This document shows, in pieces, positions 53,257 to 60,756 of a DNA stretch of 64,000 bases (the first letter of the stretch is position 1; each line of letters opens with the position of its first letter). Both the position numbers and the translations under genes were made by a program. The notes below the pieces were generated by a model that had not been told where the DNA came from, did no database searches, and saw only the letters and a program-made list of their open reading frames with translations. Where the stretch lies: NCBI GenBank assembly GCA_020636505.1, contig JACJXR010000002.1, positions 248,001-312,000 of the forward strand, given 5' to 3'. The stretch is from Chitinophagales bacterium (lineage in GTDB: Bacteria > Bacteroidota > Bacteroidia > Chitinophagales > Chitinophagaceae).

Positions 53257-55353
53257 ATGAAAAAGTTAATCGTATTCATATTAACAATAGCACTTACAGC
53301 GCCGGCTTTCGCACAGCTGGACCGCAGTAAACGCCCCGAGCCGGGACCTGCTCCCGAAATATCGCTCGGAAAAACAGAAAGCTTCGTATTGCCTAACGGC
53401 TTGAAAGTTTTCGTGGTTGAAAATCACAAACTGCCGATGGTTACTTTCAGCATACAGCTGGATGTAGAAGGTATATTGGAAGGCGACATGGCGGGTTACA
53501 CAACATTCTTATCGGAGTTGATGACCGCAGGTACCAAAAACCGCAGCAAAGACGAACTGAACAAAGAGATAGACTATATAGGTGCAAGACTTAGCGCATC
53601 TGCTACAGGTATGTTCGGTCGTGGGCTTAAAAAGCATCAGGAGAAGTTGCTTGACTTGATGAGCGACATCGCCATGAATGCCGATTTCAAAGCCGACGAA
53701 ATGGAAAAAGTACGCAAGCGTACACTTTCCGGTCTTAAAGCTTCTGAGAACGAGCCTGACGAAATGTTATCGAACGTGGCAGCAGCACTTAACTTCGGTA
53801 AAGACCACCCTTACGGAGAAGTAATGACCGAAGAGACAGTGAACAACATCACTTTGGATAAATGTAAAGAGCACTACAATACTTACTACCGTCCGAACAT
53901 CGCTTACATGGCGATAGTTGGTGATGTAACAATGAAGGAAATAAAGCCGTTGATAGAAAAGTACTTTGGCAAATGGCAGAAAGGCGATGTTCCAAAACAA
54001 AACTTCCCTGCCGTAAAAGCACCTACAACCACCAATGTTGCTTTCGTACCAAGAGACGGTTCTGTACAGAGCGTTATCAACGTTACTTACCCTATCGATC
54101 TTCCGGACGGACATCCTGACGTGATAAAAGCAAAAGTTGCCAACGCTATTTTGGGTGGTGGTTCAACAGGCCGCTTGTTCTTGAACTTGCGTGAAACTCA
54201 TGCTTGGACTTACGGTTCTTACTCTTCCATCTCTCAAGACATGATCAAAGGTCGTTTCACCGCTTACGCAAAATGTCGTAACGAAGTGAGCGACAGCTCT
54301 GTTGCTGAGATACTGAAAGAAATGAAGCGCATGCGCAATGAGAAAGTAACTCAAGAAGACCTTGACCGTCAGATATCATATATGTCAGGTGGGTTTGCAA
54401 TAGGTTTGGAAAACGCGCAAACAGTGGCTCAGTACGCCATCAACATCGAGCGTTACAACATGCCTAAAGATTACTATCAGAACTATCTGAAAAACTTGAG
54501 CGCAGTAACTGTAGACGATGTACAAGCAATCGCCAAAAAATACATCGACCCAAGCAAAGCGAACATCGTTGTGGTGGGTAGCTTGGACGAAGTGGCAGAA
54601 ACACTAGCCAAGTTCGATGCAGACGGTAAAATAGATTACTACGACAACTACGGCAACAAAATACAGCCTGAGAAAAAATCAGCAGCTCCTGAAGGGATGA
54701 CCGCAGAGCAAGTGATGAAGAGCTACATCAAAGCGATAGGTGGTGCCGAGAAGTTGAAATCCATCAAAGACCTTAAAGTTGTAATGATGGGTAAAATGGA
54801 CGCAGGTGGACAAGAGCTTGAGTTGGAAATAGTTGAAATGCAAAAAGTACCGTTTAAGTACAAGCAAACATTGGGGATACCTGCAATGGGTATGATAGCT
54901 CAAAAACAAGTGTTTGACGGCACCAAAGGTTATATGGAAGCTCAAGGCCAGAAGATACCATTGGAAGAAGACAAGATGAACGAAATAAAGGCTCAAGCCG
55001 ACATTTGTGTTGAACTTCATCCGGAGCAATACGGTATCAAGAAAACGCTTACCGGCATGGAAAAGGTGAACGGTGAAGAAGCTTACGTACTTGATGTTGT
55101 AGATGCAGGCGGTAACAAAGGCAATGAGTATTACAGCACTCAAACGGGTTACTTGTTGAAGAAAACAACCACTCAAGAAACACCACAAGGTGCAGTAACC
55201 ACCACAACCGAGTATGCGGATTACAAAGAAGTACCGGGTACAGGTTACTGGTTGGCTCATTCTGTGACTTTGACAGCAGGCCCTCAGGTGATTCCTGCAA
55301 AAGTTCAGTCAGCAGCCATCAACCAAGGTATAGACAACAGCGAATTTGAATAA
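53257..55353 (+). CDS. M16 family partner subunit with LolA-like C-terminal domain
   Basis: A 698-residue periplasmic protein with a signal peptide (MKKLIVFILTIALTAPAFA). Residues ~30-460 are M16, but the zinc motif is lost: the HxxEH positions read Thr83-Phe-Leu-Ser-Glu87 (GYTTFLSELM). The C-lobe retains the Arg/Tyr substrate pair (GRLFLNLRETHAWTYGSYSS). That is the pattern of the non-catalytic subunit in M16B heterodimers. From about 480 on, a second domain follows (AEQVMKSYIKAIGGAEKLKS, LEIVEMQKVPFKYKQT, GYLLKKTTTQETP) that resembles LolA/outer-membrane-lipoprotein-sorting folds. The two genes form an operon. Confidence 0.92.
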   Translation: MKKLIVFILTIALTAPAFAQLDRSKRPEPGPAPEISLGKTESFVLPNGLKVFVVENHKLPMVTFSIQLDVEGILEGDMAGYTTFLSELMTAGTKNRSKDELNKEIDYIGARLSASATGMFGRGLKKHQEKLLDLMSDIAMNADFKADEMEKVRKRTLSGLKASENEPDEMLSNVAAALNFGKDHPYGEVMTEETVNNITLDKCKEHYNTYYRPNIAYMAIVGDVTMKEIKPLIEKYFGKWQKGDVPKQNFPAVKAPTTTNVAFVPRDGSVQSVINVTYPIDLPDGHPDVIKAKVANAILGGGSTGRLFLNLRETHAWTYGSYSSISQDMIKGRFTAYAKCRNEVSDSSVAEILKEMKRMRNEKVTQEDLDRQISYMSGGFAIGLENAQTVAQYAINIERYNMPKDYYQNYLKNLSAVTVDDVQAIAKKYIDPSKANIVVVGSLDEVAETLAKFDADGKIDYYDNYGNKIQPEKKSAAPEGMTAEQVMKSYIKAIGGAEKLKSIKDLKVVMMGKMDAGGQELELEIVEMQKVPFKYKQTLGIPAMGMIAQKQVFDGTKGYMEAQGQKIPLEEDKMNEIKAQADICVELHPEQYGIKKTLTGMEKVNGEEAYVLDVVDAGGNKGNEYYSTQTGYLLKKTTTQETPQGAVTTTTEYADYKEVPGTGYWLAHSVTLTAGPQVIPAKVQSAAINQGIDNSEFE

Positions 55354-55374
55354 AGAACAACGAACACACACAAC

Positions 55375-55402
55375 AAAAAGCCCCGCATTGCGGGGCTTTT
55401 TT
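55375..55402 (+). terminator. Intrinsic terminator after the M16 operon
   Basis: Stem aaaaagccccgc / gcggggcttttt with a 3-base loop, followed by T. It lies 21 bases past the stop, with its T-run reaching the convergent MmcQ gene's stop. Confidence 0.93.
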
Positions 55403-55751
55403 ATTTCAGTTCATCTATTTCCTTCTGTACTTTCTTTGGTAGTTTCGATTTTACCAATTCGTACGACTTGGCAAGGTATTCTTCCCACTCTTTCTTCCTA
55501 AGCAAGTTTCTTTGCGATACGGACACCCATTGACGCTTGGCGAAGTATGCTGCTTGTTTGATACCATCACGCTCCGTCAAAGCATCAAAATCTTCGGGAG
55601 ACACTTTGATACTCACAGGGTCGTTATCGCCAAAACCGGTGATACAATATATCTTTTCCGCCAAGGTAAACGCAAGATGGTCTTCAAACTTCACCCCTTC
55701 TTCTGTGGCAGGCAATAAGAGACAATAAGCACGTAATGTTTCAGTATCCAT
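55401..55751 (-). CDS. MmcQ/YjbR family DNA-binding-type protein
   Basis: A 116-residue cytoplasmic protein of the YjbR (CyaY-like fold) family. Family features are MDTETLRAYCLLLPATEEGVKF near the start, YCITGFGDNDPVSIKVSPEDF, and KRQWVSVSQRN toward the end. Members have a double-wing fold. DNA binding is presumed but not proven. It lies downstream of the TonB receptor gene, from which it is separated by a terminator. Confidence 0.92.
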   Translation of the reverse strand: MDTETLRAYCLLLPATEEGVKFEDHLAFTLAEKIYCITGFGDNDPVSIKVSPEDFDALTERDGIKQAAYFAKRQWVSVSQRNLLRKKEWEEYLAKSYELVKSKLPKKVQKEIDELK

Positions 55752-55754
55752 ACA

Positions 55755-55790
55755 CTAAAAATAAGAAAGGCAGGGATAACCCTGCCTTTC
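55755..55790 (-). terminator. Intrinsic terminator after the TonB receptor gene
   Basis: 11-bp perfect stem gaaaggcaggg / ccctgcctttc with a 4-base loop (55765-55790), followed on the minus strand by TTATTTTTAG. It lies 18 bases past the receptor stop. Confidence 0.9.
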
Positions 55791-55808
55791 AACAATATTC
55801 ATATACAG

Positions 55809-58070
55809 TTACTGCAACTTCCATCTTGCACCTACATATATGTTTCGTCCCATAACAGGGCCCCATATCATAGATGCGTCGAATGTGGTACCAAATGGCT
55901 GTGCCGCACCGATTATCGGTGAGGGTTGCAAGTAGTTGGTGAGGTTCTCACCACCTATGTAAACTTCCAACTTATCGTTCCATGTTTTGCTGATCTGTGC
56001 ATTCATTTGGAAGAAAGAAGGAGACTCTGCAGACAGTATGTATGCTCCTGTATTATCAAAGAGCACGGGCAAACGCTTAGAACCTATCCATTGCAATGTG
56101 TAATCCACACGCCATGTGTTTTTGGTCTCATATCCAAGATTGACGAAAGCTCGGTGCTTGGCTATCAATGGCCTTTCTGTAAGCAATGGACTGTTTCCAA
56201 AAGTGGTCCTCACATCGTACCAACGATATGCCAAACGAACGTTGAAGTTGACAATCGGCTCATAGTCAAACTGCCCTTGCAAACTATGTGCAAAAGATGT
56301 ACCGGTAAGATTATAGAACCTTACGAACGCAGGGTCTTCAACATCCACCACTATCTGATTTTTGAAATCAGTGTAGTAATAGTCTGCAGAGAAGGAACCG
56401 TCACGATAATTGAGCCTGAATTTCTGCGTCAGGTTGACACCATAGTTCCAAGCCACCTCGGGGTTCAAACCATATGGCAACGATGGGTCGACACTTCCTA
56501 TTTGGAACTTTCTCATTGTGGCCATATAACCGATATTCTCTGCAAGGATATTGGCGGTACGTTGCGCACGCCCCGCAGAGGCGCGTATGGCGGTATTTTC
56601 AAATGGCGCGTATCGCACATGCAACCTTGGTGTTACAAAAAACCCGAACAGGTTATGATAGTCTCCGCGCAACCCTACTATCGCATTGAATTTGGTCAAA
56701 TAATTATATCCATACTCTACGAACGCACCCGGGACCACTTCATTTCTTGTAAAGGTACTGTTCTCGAACTGCTCGTTGTAGTTGTCTACAATACTGCTCA
56801 AGCCGGTCTTTAAATTATGATTGGTATTGCCGAGTATGGTCTGGAATATCCAGTTGGCATAAAAGGTGTTTTGCTCCGCATTGTAATTGCGTTTGCCATA
56901 CAGCGCTTCCTGCTCGTGGTGTACTCCTGACAATTGCAGTCCTGTACTTGTACCCTTCTTCTGTGCGAACACCTTGCCAATCTTGGCAAATCCTTCTATG
57001 CGTTTGGTATTCATTCTGTAGCCCCAAGGCTTGCCTACAACTTGTTCCGTTCCGTCTCTGAAACCAAGTTGTCCGCCTGTTTGGTCGAAGTACACCCCTT
57101 TTACTCCCGCTTGAAATTCAAGCCCTTTGGGGTTGTGATACATCCACCTGTTGAGCCCAAGGAACTGTCGGCTTTGCGGTTGGTCCATGAACCCATCGTT
57201 GTTCATATCCACCTCGCGCCAACGTCCGCTTGCATGCACCATCAGGTTTGACGACAACTGCTTGTTGAACACATGCCTGTATACCGCATTGGCCTCGGAA
57301 CGACCTTGCGCATTCTGATAAACATTGAGGAACAGTTTCGGTTCTTTTGCTTCAAAAGGTTTGCGCAGCTCAATGTTCAATTGCCCGGCAACACTTTCAT
57401 AACCGTTCACCACACTACCTGTACCCTTGCTCAATTGCATGCCCTCTATCCAAGTACCCGGAGTGTATGTAAGCCCTGTAATTGCCGACAGGCCGCGCAC
57501 ATCAGGGATATTCTCACGTGTTATGAGTGTATACGGGCCTGCCAATCCCAACATTTGTATTTGTCGATAACCGGATACCGCGTCGGTAAACGATACGTCT
57601 ATCGACGGTGTTGTTTCAAAGCTTTCGCTGAGGTTGCAACATGCCGCTTTCAGAAATTCGCGTTCGCTGATTATCTCCGTCTTGCGTGTTCCGAGCAAGC
57701 CTACTTCGTTTCCTTTTTGTCGGTAGGTTACTTCCACTTCTTCAAGTTGCTTTATCGTCTTTAGCATTGTAGAAGCATTGTTTGCTCCTTCCTTCAAAGA
57801 GAAGGTATCGTTTACATACCCCTTTCGTTCAAACACGATAGACTTGGCAGATTCGGGTACCGACAACCTGTAAGTGCCGTCGGCATCTGTTTGTGTACCT
57901 ATGGAATAACCGGGAACTTTCACTACCACTCCCGCCATAGGTGTTTTTTCTCCTTTCAGAGTTTCGAATACGGTGCCGTACACCTGTCTGTCTTGCGCCG
58001 ATAAGCTCACCGAGCCAACGAGCATCACAGACAGCAACAGCACCTTTGTGGTGTTTCTGTGTAATTTCAT
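55809..58070 (-). CDS. TonB-dependent outer-membrane receptor with carboxypeptidase-like N-domain
   Basis: A 753-residue outer-membrane transporter. After a signal peptide (VLLLSVMLVGSVSLSAQ) comes a ~80-residue CarboxypepD_reg-like Ig domain (VYGTVFETLKGEKTPMAGVVVKVPG), then a plug domain (KTEIISEREFLKAACCNLSESF with an unusual Cys-Cys pair, LGLAGPYTLITRENIP) and a 22-strand barrel ending in RNIYVGARWKLQ. The substrate is unknown, but the genes before it in the operon encode an HMA metal-binding protein and a Cys-cluster protein, which suggests copper or another soft metal (inference). I start at the ATG of the signal peptide, 11 bases after the HMA stop. Confidence 0.93.
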   Translation of the reverse strand: MKLHRNTTKVLLLSVMLVGSVSLSAQDRQVYGTVFETLKGEKTPMAGVVVKVPGYSIGTQTDADGTYRLSVPESAKSIVFERKGYVNDTFSLKEGANNASTMLKTIKQLEEVEVTYRQKGNEVGLLGTRKTEIISEREFLKAACCNLSESFETTPSIDVSFTDAVSGYRQIQMLGLAGPYTLITRENIPDVRGLSAITGLTYTPGTWIEGMQLSKGTGSVVNGYESVAGQLNIELRKPFEAKEPKLFLNVYQNAQGRSEANAVYRHVFNKQLSSNLMVHASGRWREVDMNNDGFMDQPQSRQFLGLNRWMYHNPKGLEFQAGVKGVYFDQTGGQLGFRDGTEQVVGKPWGYRMNTKRIEGFAKIGKVFAQKKGTSTGLQLSGVHHEQEALYGKRNYNAEQNTFYANWIFQTILGNTNHNLKTGLSSIVDNYNEQFENSTFTRNEVVPGAFVEYGYNYLTKFNAIVGLRGDYHNLFGFFVTPRLHVRYAPFENTAIRASAGRAQRTANILAENIGYMATMRKFQIGSVDPSLPYGLNPEVAWNYGVNLTQKFRLNYRDGSFSADYYYTDFKNQIVVDVEDPAFVRFYNLTGTSFAHSLQGQFDYEPIVNFNVRLAYRWYDVRTTFGNSPLLTERPLIAKHRAFVNLGYETKNTWRVDYTLQWIGSKRLPVLFDNTGAYILSAESPSFFQMNAQISKTWNDKLEVYIGGENLTNYLQPSPIIGAAQPFGTTFDASMIWGPVMGRNIYVGARWKLQ

Positions 58071-58081
58071 TTGTTCGGTTT

Positions 58082-58435
58082 TTAATCGCCGCAAGTACCC
58101 GTCCTGTAATTGCAACAAGCAGGCAGTTTGGCATACGCATCATCGGAAGCGGTCACCTTTTCGGAATCATAACCCGCATCTGCAATGCTTTTTAAAATTT
58201 CATCACCTGATGTTTTGGAAGATTTGTACGTAACGGTCAGCTTCTTGGTCTCTTTATTCCAATCGGCACGTTTTACGCCCTTTACATAAGCCGCTTTTTC
58301 AATACGGCTCTTACACTCTCCACAGTTACCGCTTACCATATAGGTTTCGGTAACCACATCGGTTTTTTCTTTTTGCTGTGCAAAAAGTGAAATCGAACAA
58401 AATATAATTGATATAAATAAGATCAGTCTTTTCAT
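58082..58435 (-). CDS. Exported heavy-metal-associated (HMA) domain protein
   Basis: A 117-residue periplasmic protein: signal peptide (LILFISIIFCSISLFAQ), then an HMA fold with metal-binding Cys38 and Cys41 in SGNCGECKSRIEK (the usual GMxCxxC has Asn in place of Met) and the ferredoxin-like pattern VKGVKRADWNKETKKLTVTY. A Cys-rich tail follows (LPACCNYRTGTCGD), which could form a second soft-metal site. It probably binds copper or a similar metal in the periplasm and passes it on. The longer frame adds 17 upstream codons without coding character. Confidence 0.88.
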   Translation of the reverse strand: MKRLILFISIIFCSISLFAQQKEKTDVVTETYMVSGNCGECKSRIEKAAYVKGVKRADWNKETKKLTVTYKSSKTSGDEILKSIADAGYDSEKVTASDDAYAKLPACCNYRTGTCGD

Positions 58436-58492
58436 TTTATTACGGTTTTCTAAGTCTAAAGAAATAACGTTTTGCAAGAATTGCATATTGTA

Positions 58493-58903
58493 TTATCCGT
58501 AATAAGTAAGACTTGAGTGAAGTTTGTAAAGTGGTATGCTCTGCCACAAACCGGGCGGAGCATGTGTTGTATTTGCAATAGAAGTGTGTGTATCTGCAAC
58601 ATTCGACTTTTCAACAAACACCATGTACGGCATTATTGCGTCCGGGATGAATGTTGTTTGCTTAAGTTTGAATATCGTAGGTGCGTCTTGGTCTTGGTTG
58701 ACCTTAACAACTATCACCTCGTCTTTGCAACAACCGTCGTTCTCATCGCTCTCATCACCACAGCCGTCATCGGTACAACCACTCTCATCGGCGTACAAGC
58801 TCCACGACTCGAGTGCCTGCCCACAATAATGCAGGTTGATCATCACACCTGATACGGCGGTGATGTACAACAACAAAAGCGGTATAACGAATAGCTTTTT
58901 CAA
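58493..58903 (-). CDS. HYC_CC_PP family Cys-cluster membrane protein
   Basis: A 136-residue protein. A signal-type helix (MKKLFVIPLLLLYITAVSG) is followed by INLHYCGQALESWS, an acidic Cys-rich stretch (ESGCTDDGCGDESDEN, then GCCKDEVIVV) and a C-terminal APPGLW segment: the HYC, CC and PP marks that name this Bacteroidota family. Its function is unknown, and it often accompanies HMA and TonB genes. No ATG exists at the start. The TTG at 58903 gives a textbook signal peptide. The TTG at 58912 is part of a -7 box (TACCTTTG, 58910-58917). Confidence 0.82.
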   Translation of the reverse strand: MKKLFVIPLLLLYITAVSGVMINLHYCGQALESWSLYADESGCTDDGCGDESDENDGCCKDEVIVVKVNQDQDAPTIFKLKQTTFIPDAIMPYMVFVEKSNVADTHTSIANTTHAPPGLWQSIPLYKLHSSLTYYG

Positions 58904-58909
58904 CGAATA

Positions 58910-58917
58910 CAAAGGTA
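58910..58917 (-). promoter_or_regulatory. -7 promoter box of the metal operon
   Basis: Minus-strand TACCTTTG, an exact TAnnTTTG match, 6 bases before the TTG start at 58903. No TTG is found at the usual -33 spacing. Confidence 0.4.
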
Positions 58918-58988
58918 AGCAATATCATGTTAACGAAATACGAAAGAGATGATATGCAAATAGCCTTGATTTATAGTAACTTGTGGTT

Positions 58989-59381
58989 ATGGTGAACCCG
59001 TTTAACATCGGAGATAACAAGGAATTCAGGCATACCGTCGTCGATGGCGATAAAGCTCGTTTTGAAAGCGGAGAGGTACATAATGTATACTCCACCTTTG
59101 CACTCTCTCGCGATGCTGAATGGGTGGGACGACTGTTTGTGTTGGAGATGAAGGAAGAAGGAGAAGAAGGCATAGGTACCGGAATAACCGTTACCCATCA
59201 TAGTCCTGCACTTATGGGGCAGGAAGTGGTATTTACGGCCACACTTACCGAAGTGAACGGCAACGAAGTGGTGGTGGACTACACCGCGCATGTCGGCAAC
59301 AGGTTGGTAGCCTCCGGTAAAACTTGGCAGAAAATTTTAAGAAAGGAAAAGATAGATAAGCTGTTTGCATCATTACAATAG
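58989..59381 (+). CDS. FlK-like hot-dog thioesterase
   Basis: A 130-residue hot-dog-fold protein related to fluoroacetyl-CoA thioesterase FlK. The FlK catalytic residues Thr42, Glu50 and His76 correspond to Thr36 (YSTFALS), Glu44 (DAEWVG) and His70 (TVTHHSPA), with the same 8- and 26-residue spacing. Most bacteria with such genes do not meet fluoroacetate, so the usual substrate is more likely another acyl-CoA (inference). I start at the ATG at 58989. A GTG two codons before is the alternative. The next gene begins 4 bases after the stop. Confidence 0.87.
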   Translation: MVNPFNIGDNKEFRHTVVDGDKARFESGEVHNVYSTFALSRDAEWVGRLFVLEMKEEGEEGIGTGITVTHHSPALMGQEVVFTATLTEVNGNEVVVDYTAHVGNRLVASGKTWQKILRKEKIDKLFASLQ

Positions 59382-59385
59382 GAAT

Positions 59386-60048
59386 ATGGACTTAACAAAT
59401 CAGCTAAATGAACTTTTCAATGAATGGAATGAGAAGTTCTACAAGAAGGACACCCTATACAAAGATGGAGTAATAAACGAAGTAAATTATAAACAAGCGA
59501 AACAAAAAATCCTGTTTATAGCCAAGGAACCAAATGGCAAGAATCACAAAGAAAATATTGACAGAGATTTTAGAACTGAATGGAACACAACAGAGCCTAG
59601 CTATATATTTGCAAAAAGAATAAGCGAATGGGCATATGGAATACTGAATAACTTCCCTGTATTTAATGAGGCATCAAACAAGCTTAGAGCACTGCAAGAT
59701 ATTGCCTTCATGAATATTAAGAAGAGTGCAGGAATTGGCACTGTTGAAGACTATGTAATTATCTCAGCCCTTGAACGTGAGCTTGATTATATAAAAAAAG
59801 AAATCGAAATAATTGCACCTGACATTATAATCTTAAGCACAGGGTTTATAAAAAAAATACGTGAGAAACTTTTTGACAACGCAGAATGGAAAAGTTCAGG
59901 ATATGGTGTTGATTATTCTATCCACGAATCTTGTACTATTATAGACTTCTACCATCCTTCTTCAAGAATTGTAGCGGCTGCATCATATTCTTTGTTACAA
60001 AACGTATTCAAGTCTATGCACGAAAACATTAAAGTATCGCAGAGATAA
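59386..60048 (+). CDS. Uracil-DNA-glycosylase-superfamily-like protein
   Basis: A 220-residue soluble protein. The early segment ILFIAKEPNGKNHKENID and the late YHPSSRIVAAASYSLLQN resemble the first and last motifs of the UDG fold. EIIAPDIIILSTGFIKK between them fits the central strand. Catalytic residues are not clearly the classical ones, so activity is uncertain. The gene is visibly more AT-rich than its neighbours, with many AAA, ATA and AAT codons, which may mean recent acquisition. It lies 4 bases after the FlK-like gene, with GGAAT before the ATG. The longer frame overlaps that gene and is less likely. Confidence 0.62.
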   Translation: MDLTNQLNELFNEWNEKFYKKDTLYKDGVINEVNYKQAKQKILFIAKEPNGKNHKENIDRDFRTEWNTTEPSYIFAKRISEWAYGILNNFPVFNEASNKLRALQDIAFMNIKKSAGIGTVEDYVIISALERELDYIKKEIEIIAPDIIILSTGFIKKIREKLFDNAEWKSSGYGVDYSIHESCTIIDFYHPSSRIVAAASYSLLQNVFKSMHENIKVSQR

Positions 60049-60060
60049 TTTATTGCCGCT

Positions 60061-60756
60061 TTACAATAGCACAACCTTTATCATATTGGCCAATGGTGCC
60101 GACCAGAGTGCATACTCTTTGCCTGAGTAATGCAATTTATCTTCCACCAAATAATTCTCATCTACACCATGCATACGCGTACTTTCCGTTATCGGTAGCC
60201 AGTGACATTTGAATTCTTTGGTTATTTCTTCTTTGGCCGCATTGTAGGCGTCTATCTCTTCGGCAATTTTAGGCCTGTCACGACCTTCTGCAAAAGGTGT
60301 CACTCCCCAATCGGGAATGGACAACACAAAAACATGCTCCGGCTTGCCTTGTGCGAAGTCAATCGCATCTTCCAACAGCTCTGTGAACTCTTTTCTGAAA
60401 TTCTCGACACTACGGCCTCGGTATTGATTGTTCACACCTATTAGCAATGTAACAAATGAGAACACACCTGTCACGTTTTCCCTTTCTATCGCTGTGGCCA
60501 ATTCGTCGGTCGTCCAACCTGTAACAGCGATTATCTTAGGGGCTGCAACTTCCAACCCTTGCTCACGCAACAGTTCGACAGTCTGATGAGGAAAATTCTG
60601 TTCAGACGGCACTTGTTCGCCTATGGTATACGAGTCCCCCAATGCAAGGTATGTGTACATATGTTCTTTGTTTTCCTGTGCGCTCAAAGATTGCGCTTTA
60701 CCGAATAATAAGCAACAGCACAGCAAACTTAGTTTTATGTATACACCATAGCTCAC
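60061..60756 (-). CDS. SGNH/GDSL hydrolase
   Basis: A 231-residue secreted esterase-type hydrolase with a signal peptide (LSLLCCCLLFGKAQSLSA). The four SGNH blocks are visible: YLALGDSYTIGEQ (Ser), TGWTTDELA (Gly), TLLIGVNNQYRGR (Asn) and DKLHYSGKEY (Asp and His). It acts on esters or thioesters, and the substrate is unknown. The start is GTG at 60756, whose first base is the last base of the aldehyde dehydrogenase stop (TAGTG), so the two genes are translationally linked. Confidence 0.92.
   Translation of the reverse strand: MSYGVYIKLSLLCCCLLFGKAQSLSAQENKEHMYTYLALGDSYTIGEQVPSEQNFPHQTVELLREQGLEVAAPKIIAVTGWTTDELATAIERENVTGVFSFVTLLIGVNNQYRGRSVENFRKEFTELLEDAIDFAQGKPEHVFVLSIPDWGVTPFAEGRDRPKIAEEIDAYNAAKEEITKEFKCHWLPITESTRMHGVDENYLVEDKLHYSGKEYALWSAPLANMIKVVLL

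Noticed and set aside
55926..56813. A 295-codon plus-strand frame opposite the TonB receptor
   Set aside because: It is antisense to a full-length receptor with intact signal peptide, plug and barrel end.
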